A stretch of 64,000 nucleotides of DNA from Gallionella sp. (GCA_030681375.1 JAUXWM010000058.1:48213-112212); one strand, 5' to 3'. Shown: positions 8,847-17,660, numbered from the stretch's first letter. The notes: generated by a model from the letters alone, not told the origin. A program made the numbers and translations.

Positions 8847-9323
8847 ATGAACGCCGAAGACCCGGTTTGTCACATGGAAGTCCCAACAACGTCCCATGCC
8901 TGCGAATACGAAGGCATACAGTATGCTTTTTGTTCTGAGCAGTGCCGCGAAAGATTTCTGGCGAATCCGCGTTTATATATCGGACTTCCCGGACACAAAG
9001 CACCCGCACAACAAGGCAGAGAAGTGATCAAAAAACGTAGTCTGATGCTCTCTGAACCACTGGATGCCGTTCAGGCCGGGCAGGTGAAGCAGGCGCTGCT
9101 TTCGATGATGGGGATACAGGCGGTTCACATCGAGGCAAACAAGATCGAAATACAGTATGACCTGATACAGGTCACCACTGAGCAGATTGCAGATAAGTTA
9201 ACCTTTATCGGTTCCGAGCTTGGCGGGGGCTGGGTAGATCGTCTGAAGCTGGCCTTTATCAATTACCGGGAAGAATGCGAGATTGGCAGTTTGGAAGTTG
9301 AAAACAAAAAAGGTTGTCACTAG
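8847..9323 (+). CDS. YHS domain protein with HMA-like C-terminal region
   Basis: A 158-residue protein; the ATG at 8847 is fixed by an AGGAGG site six bases upstream. Residues ~1-45 form a YHS domain (DPVCHMEV, then FCSEQCRERFLANP) with Cys ligands for a metal. The C-terminal ~90 residues resemble a ferredoxin-fold heavy-metal-associated domain (LDAVQAGQVKQALLSMMGIQAVHIE) but lack the usual CxxC, ending in KKGCH. It is last in the copper operon and may pass metal to the ATPase; that is inference. Confidence 0.8.
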   Translation: MNAEDPVCHMEVPTTSHACEYEGIQYAFCSEQCRERFLANPRLYIGLPGHKAPAQQGREVIKKRSLMLSEPLDAVQAGQVKQALLSMMGIQAVHIEANKIEIQYDLIQVTTEQIADKLTFIGSELGGGWVDRLKLAFINYREECEIGSLEVENKKGCH

Positions 9324-9683
9324 CTGATAAGTGGGAAATTCAATTGCATTCATCATGAACATGAGAATGTTGGAATAGGGCATTTTCTGATTACCACGAA
9401 TATCTGCAATTGGGAAATGTGAAGTTCGGTTTAGTCTCGAAAAACCGGATGGATGACAACCACCGTGCAATTCGACCGCTATACGTTACCTGCCCGTCAA
9501 GGTGTAAAATTCGCAGCAATAAAGCAGCCGTTCGTGGCGTAATGCAGTGTGCCGTGAAGGAGACATTGAACGAACCATCTTGGATGTATCTATCAGCAAT
9601 TTGAACTCACCAAACTTTCCACGTGGAAAACGAGGCATGCTTAATAAATGTACTTAAACCACAAAATCCTTTAGTATTGAAAC
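9324..9683 (+). other. Intergenic region between copper and czc clusters
   Basis: This 360-base stretch has no convincing gene. It holds one copy of a dispersed repeat (9434-9487, listed separately), and short non-SD frames that look like chance. It must contain the promoter of the czc operon, but no clear -35/-10 pair stands out. Confidence 0.5.
9434..9487 (+). repeat. Dispersed repeat, copy 1
   Basis: About 54 bases (from GTCTCGAAA to CTATACGTT) match 27947-27998 with one base substitution and a 2-base length difference in the A-run. Downstream similarity is patchy (AGCAGYCGTTCG). Both copies lie in intergenic DNA next to metal-related operons. The repeat is not a recognised IS end; it may be a remnant of an old gene or a small non-autonomous element. 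Confidence 0.75.
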
Positions 9684-10037
9684 ATGTGTAGATTCATCCG
9701 CCAGACCGTTTACTTTCTCATGATCACGCTCGTGATCAACGCTGGCGGCTGGACGTTTAACAAGGAAGCAGTAACTGACGTGTGGTTCGACGAGCAACGT
9801 AGCTTGGCTGTGGATGACCATCACTCTTCATCTAAATTTCAAGGCATCAAAGCGGATGTTTCACCCCAAAGCCCGTGTAATCACTGGTGCCATGCAGTCG
9901 GGCATTTCGTGGGGTTGCTCGGTCAGCCAATTTCCCTACTTCCTGAATTCGTAGACGAATATTCTATTCAGCATCCTCATACCTTTCAACTCCTTTCTCC
10001 CGACGCACGTTTCCGTCCACCGCGACTCCTTTCCTAA
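9684..10037 (+). CDS. CzcI-like small exported protein
   Basis: A 117-residue protein with an N-terminal hydrophobic segment (about 5-22) directly upstream of the czcCBA genes. It has scattered His (DDHHSSS; CNHWCHAVGHFVG) and ends in the PDARFRPPRLL type of tail seen in small proteins encoded just before czcC in betaproteobacteria. CzcI-like proteins are thought to be periplasmic accessories or regulators of the efflux operon. The assignment rests on position, size, signal peptide and tail; a homology search would settle it. Confidence 0.55.
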   Translation: MCRFIRQTVYFLMITLVINAGGWTFNKEAVTDVWFDEQRSLAVDDHHSSSKFQGIKADVSPQSPCNHWCHAVGHFVGLLGQPISLLPEFVDEYSIQHPHTFQLLSPDARFRPPRLLS

Positions 10038-10123
10038 GATTCGATTCAAATCGGTTTTTGATTTTGTTTTGAGTGCGCGCTCGCCTCAAGTGAGTTGGCG
10101 CACGCATATCTGAAGGAGTTATC

Positions 10124-11422
10124 GTGCAATTCGTCACTATTTTTCGCAACCTGCGCGTCGGGATGCGGCTAATGCGCCGCCTTATCGGCGTGCCATTCTT
10201 GTTTGCATCTTTGATTCCACTTTCAGCCCTGTCGGCTCCGCTCACGTTGGAGCAAGCCTGGCAACAGGCTGAACAAGCCAACCCGTTACTGCGGGCTACC
10301 CAGGCGAATCTTGCAGCAGCGCAGGGCGAACTCAGCGATGCTGGTGCGCTGCTGTGGAATAACCCACAGATTTCTACCGAAAGGCGCAGTCTTAATGTTT
10401 CACAGACCGGCCAATCGATTAATAACAAGGATGGTGTATCAGGTCTGTCCCAGACCTTTGAGATCGCTGGGCAACAAGGCATTCGGCAACGAGCAGCCGA
10501 GAAAAATTTTGCGGCAATCCAGGAAAGCATCGCCGAAACGAAACGCCAGGTGCATGCGGACGTTGAGCAACGTTTTGTGCGGGTGCTGAGCCTCCAGTTG
10601 CGCATCCAGACCGAGGAATCAACGCTCAAGCTCATCGAAGATGCCGCCAAAGCCGTCGGCAAACGCGTTGCGGCAGGCGAGGATAGTCGGCTGGATGGCA
10701 ATCTCGCCAATGTGGAAGCGGAACGCGCCCAAAATCAGGTATCCATATTGAGAGAGCAACTTGTGCAGGCTTGTGTCGACCTGTCTGCACTCCTCCAGAT
10801 GCCTCCAGACCAAATTCCGGAAGTTACCGGTTCGCTCGACGTTGATATTTCCTCTTACACGTTGGGGGATTTGCTGGCCAGTGTAGCCCGCCGCCCGCTT
10901 TTGAATGTCCTGGATTACAGAGAAGGGGCTGCAAGGGGTCGGGTTGAGCTGGAACGCGCCTCAATTTACCCGGACGTGACGTTGAGTTTGCGTTATGGTC
11001 GCGAGTTGGGTGTTGATAACAAGGTTGCGTCCTTAAGTGTTTCCTTACCAATTCCCCTGTTCCGCCGGAATGCGGCTGGTATCGGTCGTGCCGAGACCGA
11101 TTTTACCCAAGCCGAAATCGAAAAGCAGGCAGCCTCCCGTGATGTACGCGTCCAAGTGGTCGCGCTGTGGGGGCGCTTCAGTAATCTCAAGGATCGAGTG
11201 AAACGGCTCAAGGAATCGGTGTTGCCCAGCCTGGAAGAAAACCAGCACCTGTCCTCCATTTCTTTCCGGGAGGGGGAAATCGGGCTGCTGCAATTGTTGC
11301 TGGTCAACCGCCAGGTGTTGGATGGGCAGCGGGACCTGCTCGATGCCCGCACCGAATTGCGCTTGACCCAGGTGACGCTGGAAGCGGCGGCGGGCTGGCA
11401 GCCCGCGCGCGACATGCACTGA
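10124..11422 (+). CDS. czcC: TolC-family outer membrane efflux protein CzcC
   Basis: Up to 432 residues from the GTG at 10124 (AAGGAG upstream); ATG 10160 is an alternative giving a cleaner signal peptide ending LSALSA. The mature protein has two OEP repeats with long coiled-coil helices (rich in Ala, Gln, Glu) and the LTLEQAWQQAEQANPLL start typical of CzcC. It forms the outer-membrane channel of the tripartite pump with the next two genes. First structural gene of the operon; 31 bases precede czcB. Confidence 0.92.
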   Translation: MQFVTIFRNLRVGMRLMRRLIGVPFLFASLIPLSALSAPLTLEQAWQQAEQANPLLRATQANLAAAQGELSDAGALLWNNPQISTERRSLNVSQTGQSINNKDGVSGLSQTFEIAGQQGIRQRAAEKNFAAIQESIAETKRQVHADVEQRFVRVLSLQLRIQTEESTLKLIEDAAKAVGKRVAAGEDSRLDGNLANVEAERAQNQVSILREQLVQACVDLSALLQMPPDQIPEVTGSLDVDISSYTLGDLLASVARRPLLNVLDYREGAARGRVELERASIYPDVTLSLRYGRELGVDNKVASLSVSLPIPLFRRNAAGIGRAETDFTQAEIEKQAASRDVRVQVVALWGRFSNLKDRVKRLKESVLPSLEENQHLSSISFREGEIGLLQLLLVNRQVLDGQRDLLDARTELRLTQVTLEAAAGWQPARDMH

Positions 11423-11453
11423 ACAAAAAATTAAAAATCAAGGAATTCATGAC

Positions 11454-12689
11454 ATGAAAAACTTACACAACCCACAAAAGCGTGACTTGGGGCGCTGGGG
11501 CTCTTGGCTACTGATCAGTAGTTTATTTACAATCATTCTTACAGGGTGCGGCGACAAACCCAAAGCACCGGAGAAAGACGCAAGGCAGTCCGAAAAAACG
11601 GAACCGGCGAGCAATAACGAGGTAACTCCCAAACAGGAAAAACAGGACGAAAAAAGCCTCGAAAAACTGCTTGCCTTGAGTGCCGAAGAAGCCCAAACAG
11701 CGGGCATCAAAGTGCAAAAATTGGCATTGCAGAAAAAATCCGGGCAGATCATGGTCACGGCAACTATCCAGGCCAATCAGGATAGGTTGGCGCATGTTGC
11801 ACCGCGTGTGCCAGGGCGTGTCGTCAGGGTGAATGCGAGCCTGGGTGATCGAGTGAAATCGGGACAACAGCTGGCGGAGTTGGACAGTATCGATCTGGGC
11901 GAGTCGCATTCCAGCTATCTGCAAGCGGCGAGCGAGGCTGCGGTAACACAAGCCAATTTCGAGCGCGCCCAGCGTTTGCACGCCGACAACATCATTCCGG
12001 AGAAGGACTACCTGCGCGCCCGCGCCGAACACGAAAAGGCCCGTGCCGCGCTGCGAGCTGCCAGTGACAAGCTGCGCATGATGGGTGTCGACCTGGGGCA
12101 CTCCGGCTCGGTGTTTCCGCTGAGTGCCCCGTTTGTCGGCACAATTATTGAGAAAAAAGCGGTGCTGGGGGAGCTCGCCACGCCGGATAAGTCACTCTTC
12201 ACCGTGGCCGATCTGTCCACCCTGTGGATAGAAAGCGATCTGTTCGAGAAAGACCTTGGCAAGGTCAAGGTAGGCGCACAGGCCACGGTCACCATTTCCG
12301 CCTACCCGGATGAAATCTTCACAGGGCGGCTCGCCTACATCAGCAGCACGATGGACAAGGAAACTCGCACGGTCAAGGCGCGTGTGGAAGTGCCGAATCT
12401 TGACGGCAGACTGAAACCTGAAATGTTTGCCAGTGTCGCGATAAACACCGAAGGGGCGGGTGCCAAGGTGTTCATCGTGCCTGTTGACGCAGTGTTGCTA
12501 CTGCAAGGGATACCGACCGTTTTCGTCGCTGAAAATGGCGGGTTTGAACCCCGCGCTGTGGAAGTGGGTGAACGAGCTCAAGGTTACATCGTGCTTAAAT
12601 CTGGCGTAGCGGCGGGCGAGAGCGTGGTGGTAAGCGGCGCCTACGCGCTAAAAGCCCGATTGCTCAAATCGCAAATCGGCGCGGAATAG
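11454..12689 (+). CDS. czcB: RND periplasmic adaptor CzcB (lipoprotein)
   Basis: A 411-residue membrane-fusion protein. A lipobox (ILTGC, Cys at about residue 27) suggests lipid anchoring to the inner membrane. A charged linker is followed by the barrel-sandwich/lipoyl half (VAPRVPGRVVRVNASLGDRV), an alpha hairpin, the second lipoyl half (SAPFVGTI) and the beta-barrel (LWIESDLFEKDL). It joins CzcC to CzcA. The N-terminal His-rich metal-binding segment of classical CzcB is absent. Nine bases separate it from czcA. Confidence 0.92.
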   Translation: MKNLHNPQKRDLGRWGSWLLISSLFTIILTGCGDKPKAPEKDARQSEKTEPASNNEVTPKQEKQDEKSLEKLLALSAEEAQTAGIKVQKLALQKKSGQIMVTATIQANQDRLAHVAPRVPGRVVRVNASLGDRVKSGQQLAELDSIDLGESHSSYLQAASEAAVTQANFERAQRLHADNIIPEKDYLRARAEHEKARAALRAASDKLRMMGVDLGHSGSVFPLSAPFVGTIIEKKAVLGELATPDKSLFTVADLSTLWIESDLFEKDLGKVKVGAQATVTISAYPDEIFTGRLAYISSTMDKETRTVKARVEVPNLDGRLKPEMFASVAINTEGAGAKVFIVPVDAVLLLQGIPTVFVAENGGFEPRAVEVGERAQGYIVLKSGVAAGESVVVSGAYALKARLLKSQIGAE

Positions 12690-12698
12690 GAGACGGCC

Positions 12699-15600
12699 AT
12701 GCTGAACAATATTGTCGATCTCTCATTGCGCTACAAGGTGCTGGTGCTGGTGGCGTTCGTGCTGGTGGTGTTGCTGGGGGTGAAAGCCTGGCGCGAAGTG
12801 CCGGTGGATGCGTTCCCCGACGTCACGCCGGTGCAGGTGAATATCTATACGGAATCCCCGGGTCTGGCCGCCGAGGATGTGGAAAAACTGCTGACTTCTC
12901 CGGTGGAAGCCGCCATGGCGGGACTTGCCGGTGTGGAGGAAATCCGCTCGGTATCGCTATTCGGCCTCTCCTACGTGAGCGTCTATTTCAAGGACAGTAT
13001 CGACATCTACTTCGCCCGCCGGCTGGTGGGCGAGAAGCTGCTCGAGGCGAAAGACCGTATTCCCCAGGGTTACGGCGAGCCCGGCTTGGGCCCGAATACT
13101 TCGGGTCTGGGACAGGTGTTCTGGTACACCATCGAAACGGCTGACAAGAAATTGTCTGAAATGGACCTGCGCACCCTGCAGGACTGGAACGTTCGCCTAG
13201 TGCTGCGAACCGCACTGGGTGTGGATGACGTGACGTCCTGGGGCGGACAGGAAAAACAATACCAGGTGCTGATCAATCCGCAAAAGCTGATCAAATATGG
13301 CCTCAGCTTCAAGACCGTGATGGAGACCCTCACCGCCAACAACCGTCAGGTCGGCGGGCAATATCTCGATATCGGGCAGGAGCAGTATCTGGTGCGCGGT
13401 CTCGGCCTGGTCGGCAATGTGCGGGATATCGGCAATGTGGTGTTGGCCACCCGCGAGGGGACGCCGGTCTATGTGCGCGACGTGGCTGAAGTCAAAGAGG
13501 CGCCCTCGCTACGCTCCGGCGCAGTGACCAAGGACGGCAAGGAAGTCGTGCTGGGCATGGCGTTGCAGCGCATCGGCGAGAACGCCAAAAACGTGGTGGA
13601 CGCCGTGAAGACGAAGCTCAAAACCGTAGAGCAGGCGCTGCCGGCTGGCATTGTAATCAATACGGTGTACGACCGTACGGAACTGGTGGAGAAGGCGGTC
13701 CAGACCGCAGAAAATGCGCTGGTCGAAGGCTCCATCCTGGTGGTCATCATCCTGTTCCTGTTCTTGGGGGAAATCCGCTCTGCGGTGGTGGTGATCATCG
13801 CCCTGCCGCTGGCCATGCTGATCAGCTTCATCCTGATGCAGCAGTGGGGACTGTCGGCCAACCTGATGTCGCTGGCTGGCCTGGCGGTGGGGATCGGGAT
13901 GATGGTGGATGGCGCCGTGGTGATGGTGGAGAACGGCTTCCGCCTGCTTTCGCACCAGGCCGGCAAGGCGGCGGTGAACAAGACGCACGTGATCCTGGAA
14001 GCGGCGCGGGAAGTGATCAATCCGACCGCGTTCGCGATCCTGATCATCATCGTGGTGTTCCTGCCGCTGTTTTCCCTGACCGGGCTGGAAGGCAAGCTGT
14101 TCAAGCCGATGGCGCTGACCATCACTTTCGCGATGGTGGGTTCGCTGGTGCTGACCATGACGCTGGTGCCGGTCATGTCGGCGCTGATCCTGAAGCCCAA
14201 GGAGGAGAAAGACACCTTTATAGTCAGGTGGGCGAAAAAGCTCTATCTGCCCTTGCTCGACTGGGCACTGGAGAACAAGAAAAAAGTGTTCTCCGGTGCA
14301 GGGGTGCTGCTGGTGGCGTCCGTCGCGTTGATTCCTTTCCTCGGCAAGGAATTCATGCCCACCCTGCAGGAGGGCGGCATCATGTTCCGGGTGACCAGTA
14401 TCCCTTCCACTTCGCTCGACGAATCCATCCGCATCTCCGAGCGCCTCGAAGCTGCACTGAAAACCTTCCCGCAAACCACTTCGGCCATAGCCATGATCGG
14501 GCGCGCGGAAAAGGGCGAAACCGCGGACGTGAACTACATGGAAATCCTGGTGAATCTCAAACCACGCGACCAGTGGCCCAAAGCCATTTCCTTCCCCGAT
14601 CTCTCCAGGGAGATGCAGGACAAGCTGGAACAGGTCGTGCCGACCTCGGTGATTTCGGCCACCCAGCCGATCCAGATGCGCGTCGAGGAGTTGATTTCCG
14701 GGGTACGCGCCACGCTCGCGCTAAAGCTCTACGGCGAAGACCTGACTACCCTTGACCGCCTGTCCGGTGAGCTTAAGTCCGCTCTGGAGAAAGTGCCGGG
14801 CGTCGCGGATCTGTCGCTGGAAGCGAACAAAGGCAAGCCGCAGATGGTGGTCAAGGTGAACCGGGATGAGGCGGCGCGCTACGGCATCAACGCCGACGAA
14901 ATCCTTGAGGTGGTGCAGGCCGGCATCGGCGGCAAGGCGGTGAGTACGCTGATCGACGGGGTCAAGCGTTTCGACATCCAGGTCTGGCTCGCGCCCGATT
15001 TCCGCAACAGCGTGGAAGCCATCAACAACATCCCGATTCGCACCCAGAGCGGCGCGCTGATTCCCCTTTCCAGAGTCGCCACGGTGGAACTGGATGAAGG
15101 TTATTCCTTCATCCGGCGCGAACAGCTGCAACGTTACGCTGTGATCCAGATGGACGTGAAAGGGCGCGACGTGGACAGCTTCGTGAAGGAGGCAGCGGCC
15201 AGGATCAAGAGCGAAGTGAAGATTCCAGCCGGCTACTGGATCGAGTGGGGTGGCGCCTTTGAGAACCAGCAGCGCGCCATGGCCAAGCTGGCGCTGATCG
15301 TGCCGCTCACCATCGGGCTGATCTTCATCCTGTTGTATACGGCATTTAATTCGCTTACCTACGCCACGCTGATCATTGCCAACGTGCCGTTCGCCACTAT
15401 CGGCGGTGTGATCGGGCTATTCATTACCGGACAATACCTGTCTGTACCATCGGCCATCGGATTTATTGCCGTATTTGGTGTTGCGATGCTGAACGGCATC
15501 GTGCTGGTGACTTTTTTAAATGATCAACGTGAACGGGGCTTGTCGGTGCGTGCAGCTGTTAAGCAAGGTGCCGCATTGCGATTAAGACCAGTTTTGATGA

Positions 15601-15788
15601 CGGCTTCCATCGCCATCTTCGGTCTGGTGCCGATGCTCTTGTCTTCGGGTGTGGGCGCGGAAACTCAGCGCCCGCTGGCGACGGTCGTGGTGGGCGGATT
15701 GTTTACCTCTACGGCGTTGACGTTGCTGCTTTTGCCGTTGATGTACGAGTGGGTGGAGACACGCCGCGAACGCAAACAAGCGAAGTAA
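12699..15788 (+). CDS. czcA: CzcA-family RND heavy-metal efflux pump
   Basis: A full-length 1,029-residue proton-driven pump with 12 membrane helices and two large periplasmic loops. TM4 reads GIGMMVDGAVVMVEN with Asp at about 404. The first Asp of the CzcA DFGxxVDG motif is Gly here (about 398), so the substrate range may differ from classical Co/Zn/Cd pumps and resemble the CusA-like pattern GAMVDA. The central helices IILFLFLGEIRSA and C-terminal RPVLMTASIAIFGLVPM are standard. It acts with CzcB and CzcC. The substrate cannot be fixed from sequence alone. Confidence 0.93.
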   Translation: MLNNIVDLSLRYKVLVLVAFVLVVLLGVKAWREVPVDAFPDVTPVQVNIYTESPGLAAEDVEKLLTSPVEAAMAGLAGVEEIRSVSLFGLSYVSVYFKDSIDIYFARRLVGEKLLEAKDRIPQGYGEPGLGPNTSGLGQVFWYTIETADKKLSEMDLRTLQDWNVRLVLRTALGVDDVTSWGGQEKQYQVLINPQKLIKYGLSFKTVMETLTANNRQVGGQYLDIGQEQYLVRGLGLVGNVRDIGNVVLATREGTPVYVRDVAEVKEAPSLRSGAVTKDGKEVVLGMALQRIGENAKNVVDAVKTKLKTVEQALPAGIVINTVYDRTELVEKAVQTAENALVEGSILVVIILFLFLGEIRSAVVVIIALPLAMLISFILMQQWGLSANLMSLAGLAVGIGMMVDGAVVMVENGFRLLSHQAGKAAVNKTHVILEAAREVINPTAFAILIIIVVFLPLFSLTGLEGKLFKPMALTITFAMVGSLVLTMTLVPVMSALILKPKEEKDTFIVRWAKKLYLPLLDWALENKKKVFSGAGVLLVASVALIPFLGKEFMPTLQEGGIMFRVTSIPSTSLDESIRISERLEAALKTFPQTTSAIAMIGRAEKGETADVNYMEILVNLKPRDQWPKAISFPDLSREMQDKLEQVVPTSVISATQPIQMRVEELISGVRATLALKLYGEDLTTLDRLSGELKSALEKVPGVADLSLEANKGKPQMVVKVNRDEAARYGINADEILEVVQAGIGGKAVSTLIDGVKRFDIQVWLAPDFRNSVEAINNIPIRTQSGALIPLSRVATVELDEGYSFIRREQLQRYAVIQMDVKGRDVDSFVKEAAARIKSEVKIPAGYWIEWGGAFENQQRAMAKLALIVPLTIGLIFILLYTAFNSLTYATLIIANVPFATIGGVIGLFITGQYLSVPSAIGFIAVFGVAMLNGIVLVTFLNDQRERGLSVRAAVKQGAALRLRPVLMTASIAIFGLVPMLLSSGVGAETQRPLATVVVGGLFTSTALTLLLLPLMYEWVETRRERKQAK

Positions 15789-15795
15789 ACCAGTA

Positions 15796-15821
15796 GCGTG
15801 CGGCCTGACCGGGCCGCACGC
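15796..15821 (+). other. Intercistronic GC-rich hairpin after czcA
   Basis: A perfect 10-base stem (GCGTGCGGCC / GGCCGCACGC) with a 6-base loop lies 8 bases after the czcA stop. No T-run follows, so it is more likely an mRNA-stabilising or attenuating hairpin separating the pump genes from the PII-like gene than a strong intrinsic terminator. Confidence 0.6.
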
Positions 15822-15845
15822 AATCACTAAATCAGGAGAATCCGC

Positions 15846-16202
15846 ATGAAAGAAATCAAGGCTTATATCCACAACCACCGCATCGCCGATGTGATTCGCG
15901 CCGTAAAAGAATCAGGGCTGTGCAACACGGACGGAACGCCTGGCTGCCGCAATCTTGCCGTCATCCCGGTGCAAAGCCTACTGAAGGCGGTGGACGCCAA
16001 GGAGCAACACTATTCCATCGAATTGGCCGAGACAGTTATCAACGAATCGAAGCTGGAACTGGTTTGCGAGGATCTCCAGGTGGACGAGCTAGTGGCCATC
16101 ATCGGGCACGCCGCCCGCACCGGCCAAGCCGAGGCTGGCTGGATTTACATCAGCGACATCATCCAGGCAGTTCCGATAGCTGGTTGGCAATCCAAAACTT
16201 GA
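15846..16202 (+). CDS. PII-like signalling protein linked to metal efflux
   Basis: A 118-residue protein with the ferredoxin-like PII fold: KEIKAYIHNHRIADVIRAVKESG at the start and AARTGQAEAGWIYISDI at the end, the latter matching the PII signature that contacts nucleotide. The T-loop lacks the Tyr uridylylated in GlnB/GlnK and contains Cys (CNTDGTPGC). It belongs to the PII-like group encoded next to heavy-metal RND pumps, not to nitrogen regulators. It probably senses nucleotide or metal and modulates efflux; the mechanism is not established. Confidence 0.8.
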   Translation: MKEIKAYIHNHRIADVIRAVKESGLCNTDGTPGCRNLAVIPVQSLLKAVDAKEQHYSIELAETVINESKLELVCEDLQVDELVAIIGHAARTGQAEAGWIYISDIIQAVPIAGWQSKT

Positions 16203-16305
16203 ACGTAATGCGCCAATTAGCCGGAATTCTTGTGTTTATACATTGCGCTTGTCACCTTACGAACGAAGCAGGTGTGTACGTAATTAACGCAAAAAGGAGG
16301 AAATT

Positions 16306-16527
16306 ATGATGTGGGAATACGGGATGGGCTGTGGATGGCTGGGCATGGCGTTGTTCTGGCTGCTGCTGATTTTTCTGGTTTTGGCGGTGGTCAAATATCT
16401 TGCTGGTAAGAATGGGGGCGGTAGTGAACCCGCCAAAGCGCTAGAGATGCTGGATGAGCGGTATGCCCGAGGCGAAATCGGTCGTGATGAGTATCTGAAA
16501 AGGCGGGATGATATGAAGGGGATTTAG
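16306..16527 (+). CDS. SHOCT domain small membrane protein
   Basis: A 73-residue protein after AAAAGGAGG. One membrane helix (about 10-32) is followed by a Gly-rich linker and the SHOCT motif ALEMLDERYARGEIGRDEY at the C-terminus. SHOCT proteins are short membrane-anchored oligomerisation modules of unknown role, common near metal-resistance genes. Confidence 0.85.
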   Translation: MMWEYGMGCGWLGMALFWLLLIFLVLAVVKYLAGKNGGGSEPAKALEMLDERYARGEIGRDEYLKRRDDMKGI

Positions 16528-16598
16528 CAGGAAGTTTTTGGCCGCTAGGGCGTTTGTGCGGCATGGCTTGGTTATAAATGCAATTCAAGGAGAACAAC

Positions 16599-16994
16599 AT
16601 GGAAATTCGTTATGGATTTGGCAAGAAAGCTGTACTAGATTTTGACAGTGCTTTGGAACAAGTGGTACGTGCTTTGCAGTCCGAGGGTTTTGGTGTGTTG
16701 ACCGATATCGATGTGGCTGCCACGATGAAAAGGAAACTCAATGCTGAGATGCCACCTTACCGCATTCTCGGTGCTTGCAATCCCCCGCTGGCTCATCGTG
16801 CATTGCAGGCTGAGCCGTCTATCGGTCTGCTGCTCCCCTGTAACGTGGTCGTGCGCCAGGATGAGGAAGGCTCGGTGCATGTGGAATTCATGGATCCAGC
16901 CGCCGTACTGGATTTGGTAAACAAACCTGAGATCAGCCTGCTGGCGATTGAGGTACGTCAGCGGCTGGAGCGGGTATTGGCTGCTTTGCCTTAA
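16599..16994 (+). CDS. DUF302 domain protein
   Basis: A 131-residue cytosolic protein; ATG 16599 follows CAAGGAG, so the upstream ATG at 16578 is not used. Nearly the whole length is a DUF302 domain, with FDSALEQVVRALQSEGFGVLTDIDV at the start and a later PCNVVVRQDE strand. The family is small alpha/beta, frequently with copper or oxidative-stress genes, and of unproven function. It is probably co-transcribed with the SHOCT gene. Confidence 0.85.
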   Translation: MEIRYGFGKKAVLDFDSALEQVVRALQSEGFGVLTDIDVAATMKRKLNAEMPPYRILGACNPPLAHRALQAEPSIGLLLPCNVVVRQDEEGSVHVEFMDPAAVLDLVNKPEISLLAIEVRQRLERVLAALP

Positions 16995-17085
16995 TCTTTA
17001 GGAATATGCCTGTGTCCAGTGCTGTTGCTGGATGGGTCAGCCTCAGCCAGCTCCAAAATGATAACTGACAAGCGGAAATAAAGAA

Positions 17086-17112
17086 CCCTGTGGTTTTTTC
17101 AAGCCCACAGGG
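17086..17112 (-). terminator. Intrinsic terminator of fur
   Basis: A perfect 8-base inverted repeat (CCCTGTGG / CCACAGGG) with an 11-base loop, followed on the minus strand by TTCTTTATTT. It lies about 40 bases after the fur stop. On the plus strand it could also end DUF302 transcripts. Confidence 0.7.
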
Positions 17113-17152
17113 CATGGAGATTCAGACAATGAAACATTTGACGAGGGAATTT

Positions 17153-17584
17153 TCAGCTTTGTATTTTATTGGGGCATTTTGGCTTGTTACAGTCTGCGTA
17201 GATATAGAGAGAGTGGTCGTGAATGGTAAATCCGCGATCGGTGGCGGCTATTTTCTGGCGTGCCTCAATAGTTGCGTCGTAAAACTCTTCGACATGGCCG
17301 CATTGCATACACACGATGTGATCATGGTGTTCGCCCTGATTAAGTTCGAACACCGATTTGCCGCCCTCGAAATGGTGCCGCATCAGCAGACCAGCCTGCT
17401 CGAACTGGGTGAGCACGCGATAAATGGTCGCTAGGCCGACATCGTCACCGCTGGTGAGCAGCAGCTTGTATACCTCCTCCGCGCTCAGATGTCGTTGCTT
17501 GCTAGCTTCGAACAGGCTCAACACCTTGAGCCGTGGCAAGGTGGATTTTAGACCGACAGTTTTTAGGTGATCAGGTTGGTGCAT
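17153..17584 (-). CDS. fur: Fur-family metal-responsive repressor
   Basis: A 143-residue regulator. The N-terminal winged helix includes TLPRLKVLSLFE and LATIYRVLTQFEQAGL (recognition helix). The dimerisation/metal half has HHDHIVCMQCGHVEEF and the C-terminal CNKPKCPNK, giving two Cys-x2-Cys-type structural zinc pairs plus His ligands. Length and motifs fit ferric uptake regulator rather than Zur or PerR. It is divergent from the cupredoxin/FTR1 iron-uptake genes, with a Fur-box-like sequence between them, so it probably regulates both itself and that operon. Confidence 0.9.
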   Translation of the reverse strand: MHQPDHLKTVGLKSTLPRLKVLSLFEASKQRHLSAEEVYKLLLTSGDDVGLATIYRVLTQFEQAGLLMRHHFEGGKSVFELNQGEHHDHIVCMQCGHVEEFYDATIEARQKIAATDRGFTIHDHSLYIYADCNKPKCPNKIQS

Positions 17585-17641
17585 ATCAAGACCTTTTAGA
17601 TTTTTGAATCATCATGTCAGGAAATACTTGTAATTGCAAAT

Positions 17642-17660
17642 AAGAATGATTATCATTTGT
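17642..17660. promoter_or_regulatory. Fur-box-like operator
   Basis: The sequence centred on AATGATTATCATT matches the 19-base Fur consensus (GATAATGATAATCATTATC) at 13 positions and is nearly palindromic. It lies between fur and the iron-permease operon, 25 bases before the cupredoxin start, where it can control both directions. Confidence 0.75.

Noticed and set aside
13469..14755. Long frames opposite and in another frame of czcA
   Set aside because: They lie wholly within the well-supported CzcA gene and have low-complexity His/Asp/Gly-rich translations typical of shadow frames in GC-rich coding sequence.
17090..17434. Plus-strand ORF across fur
   Set aside because: It is antisense to the intact Fur protein and to its terminator; no family resemblance.
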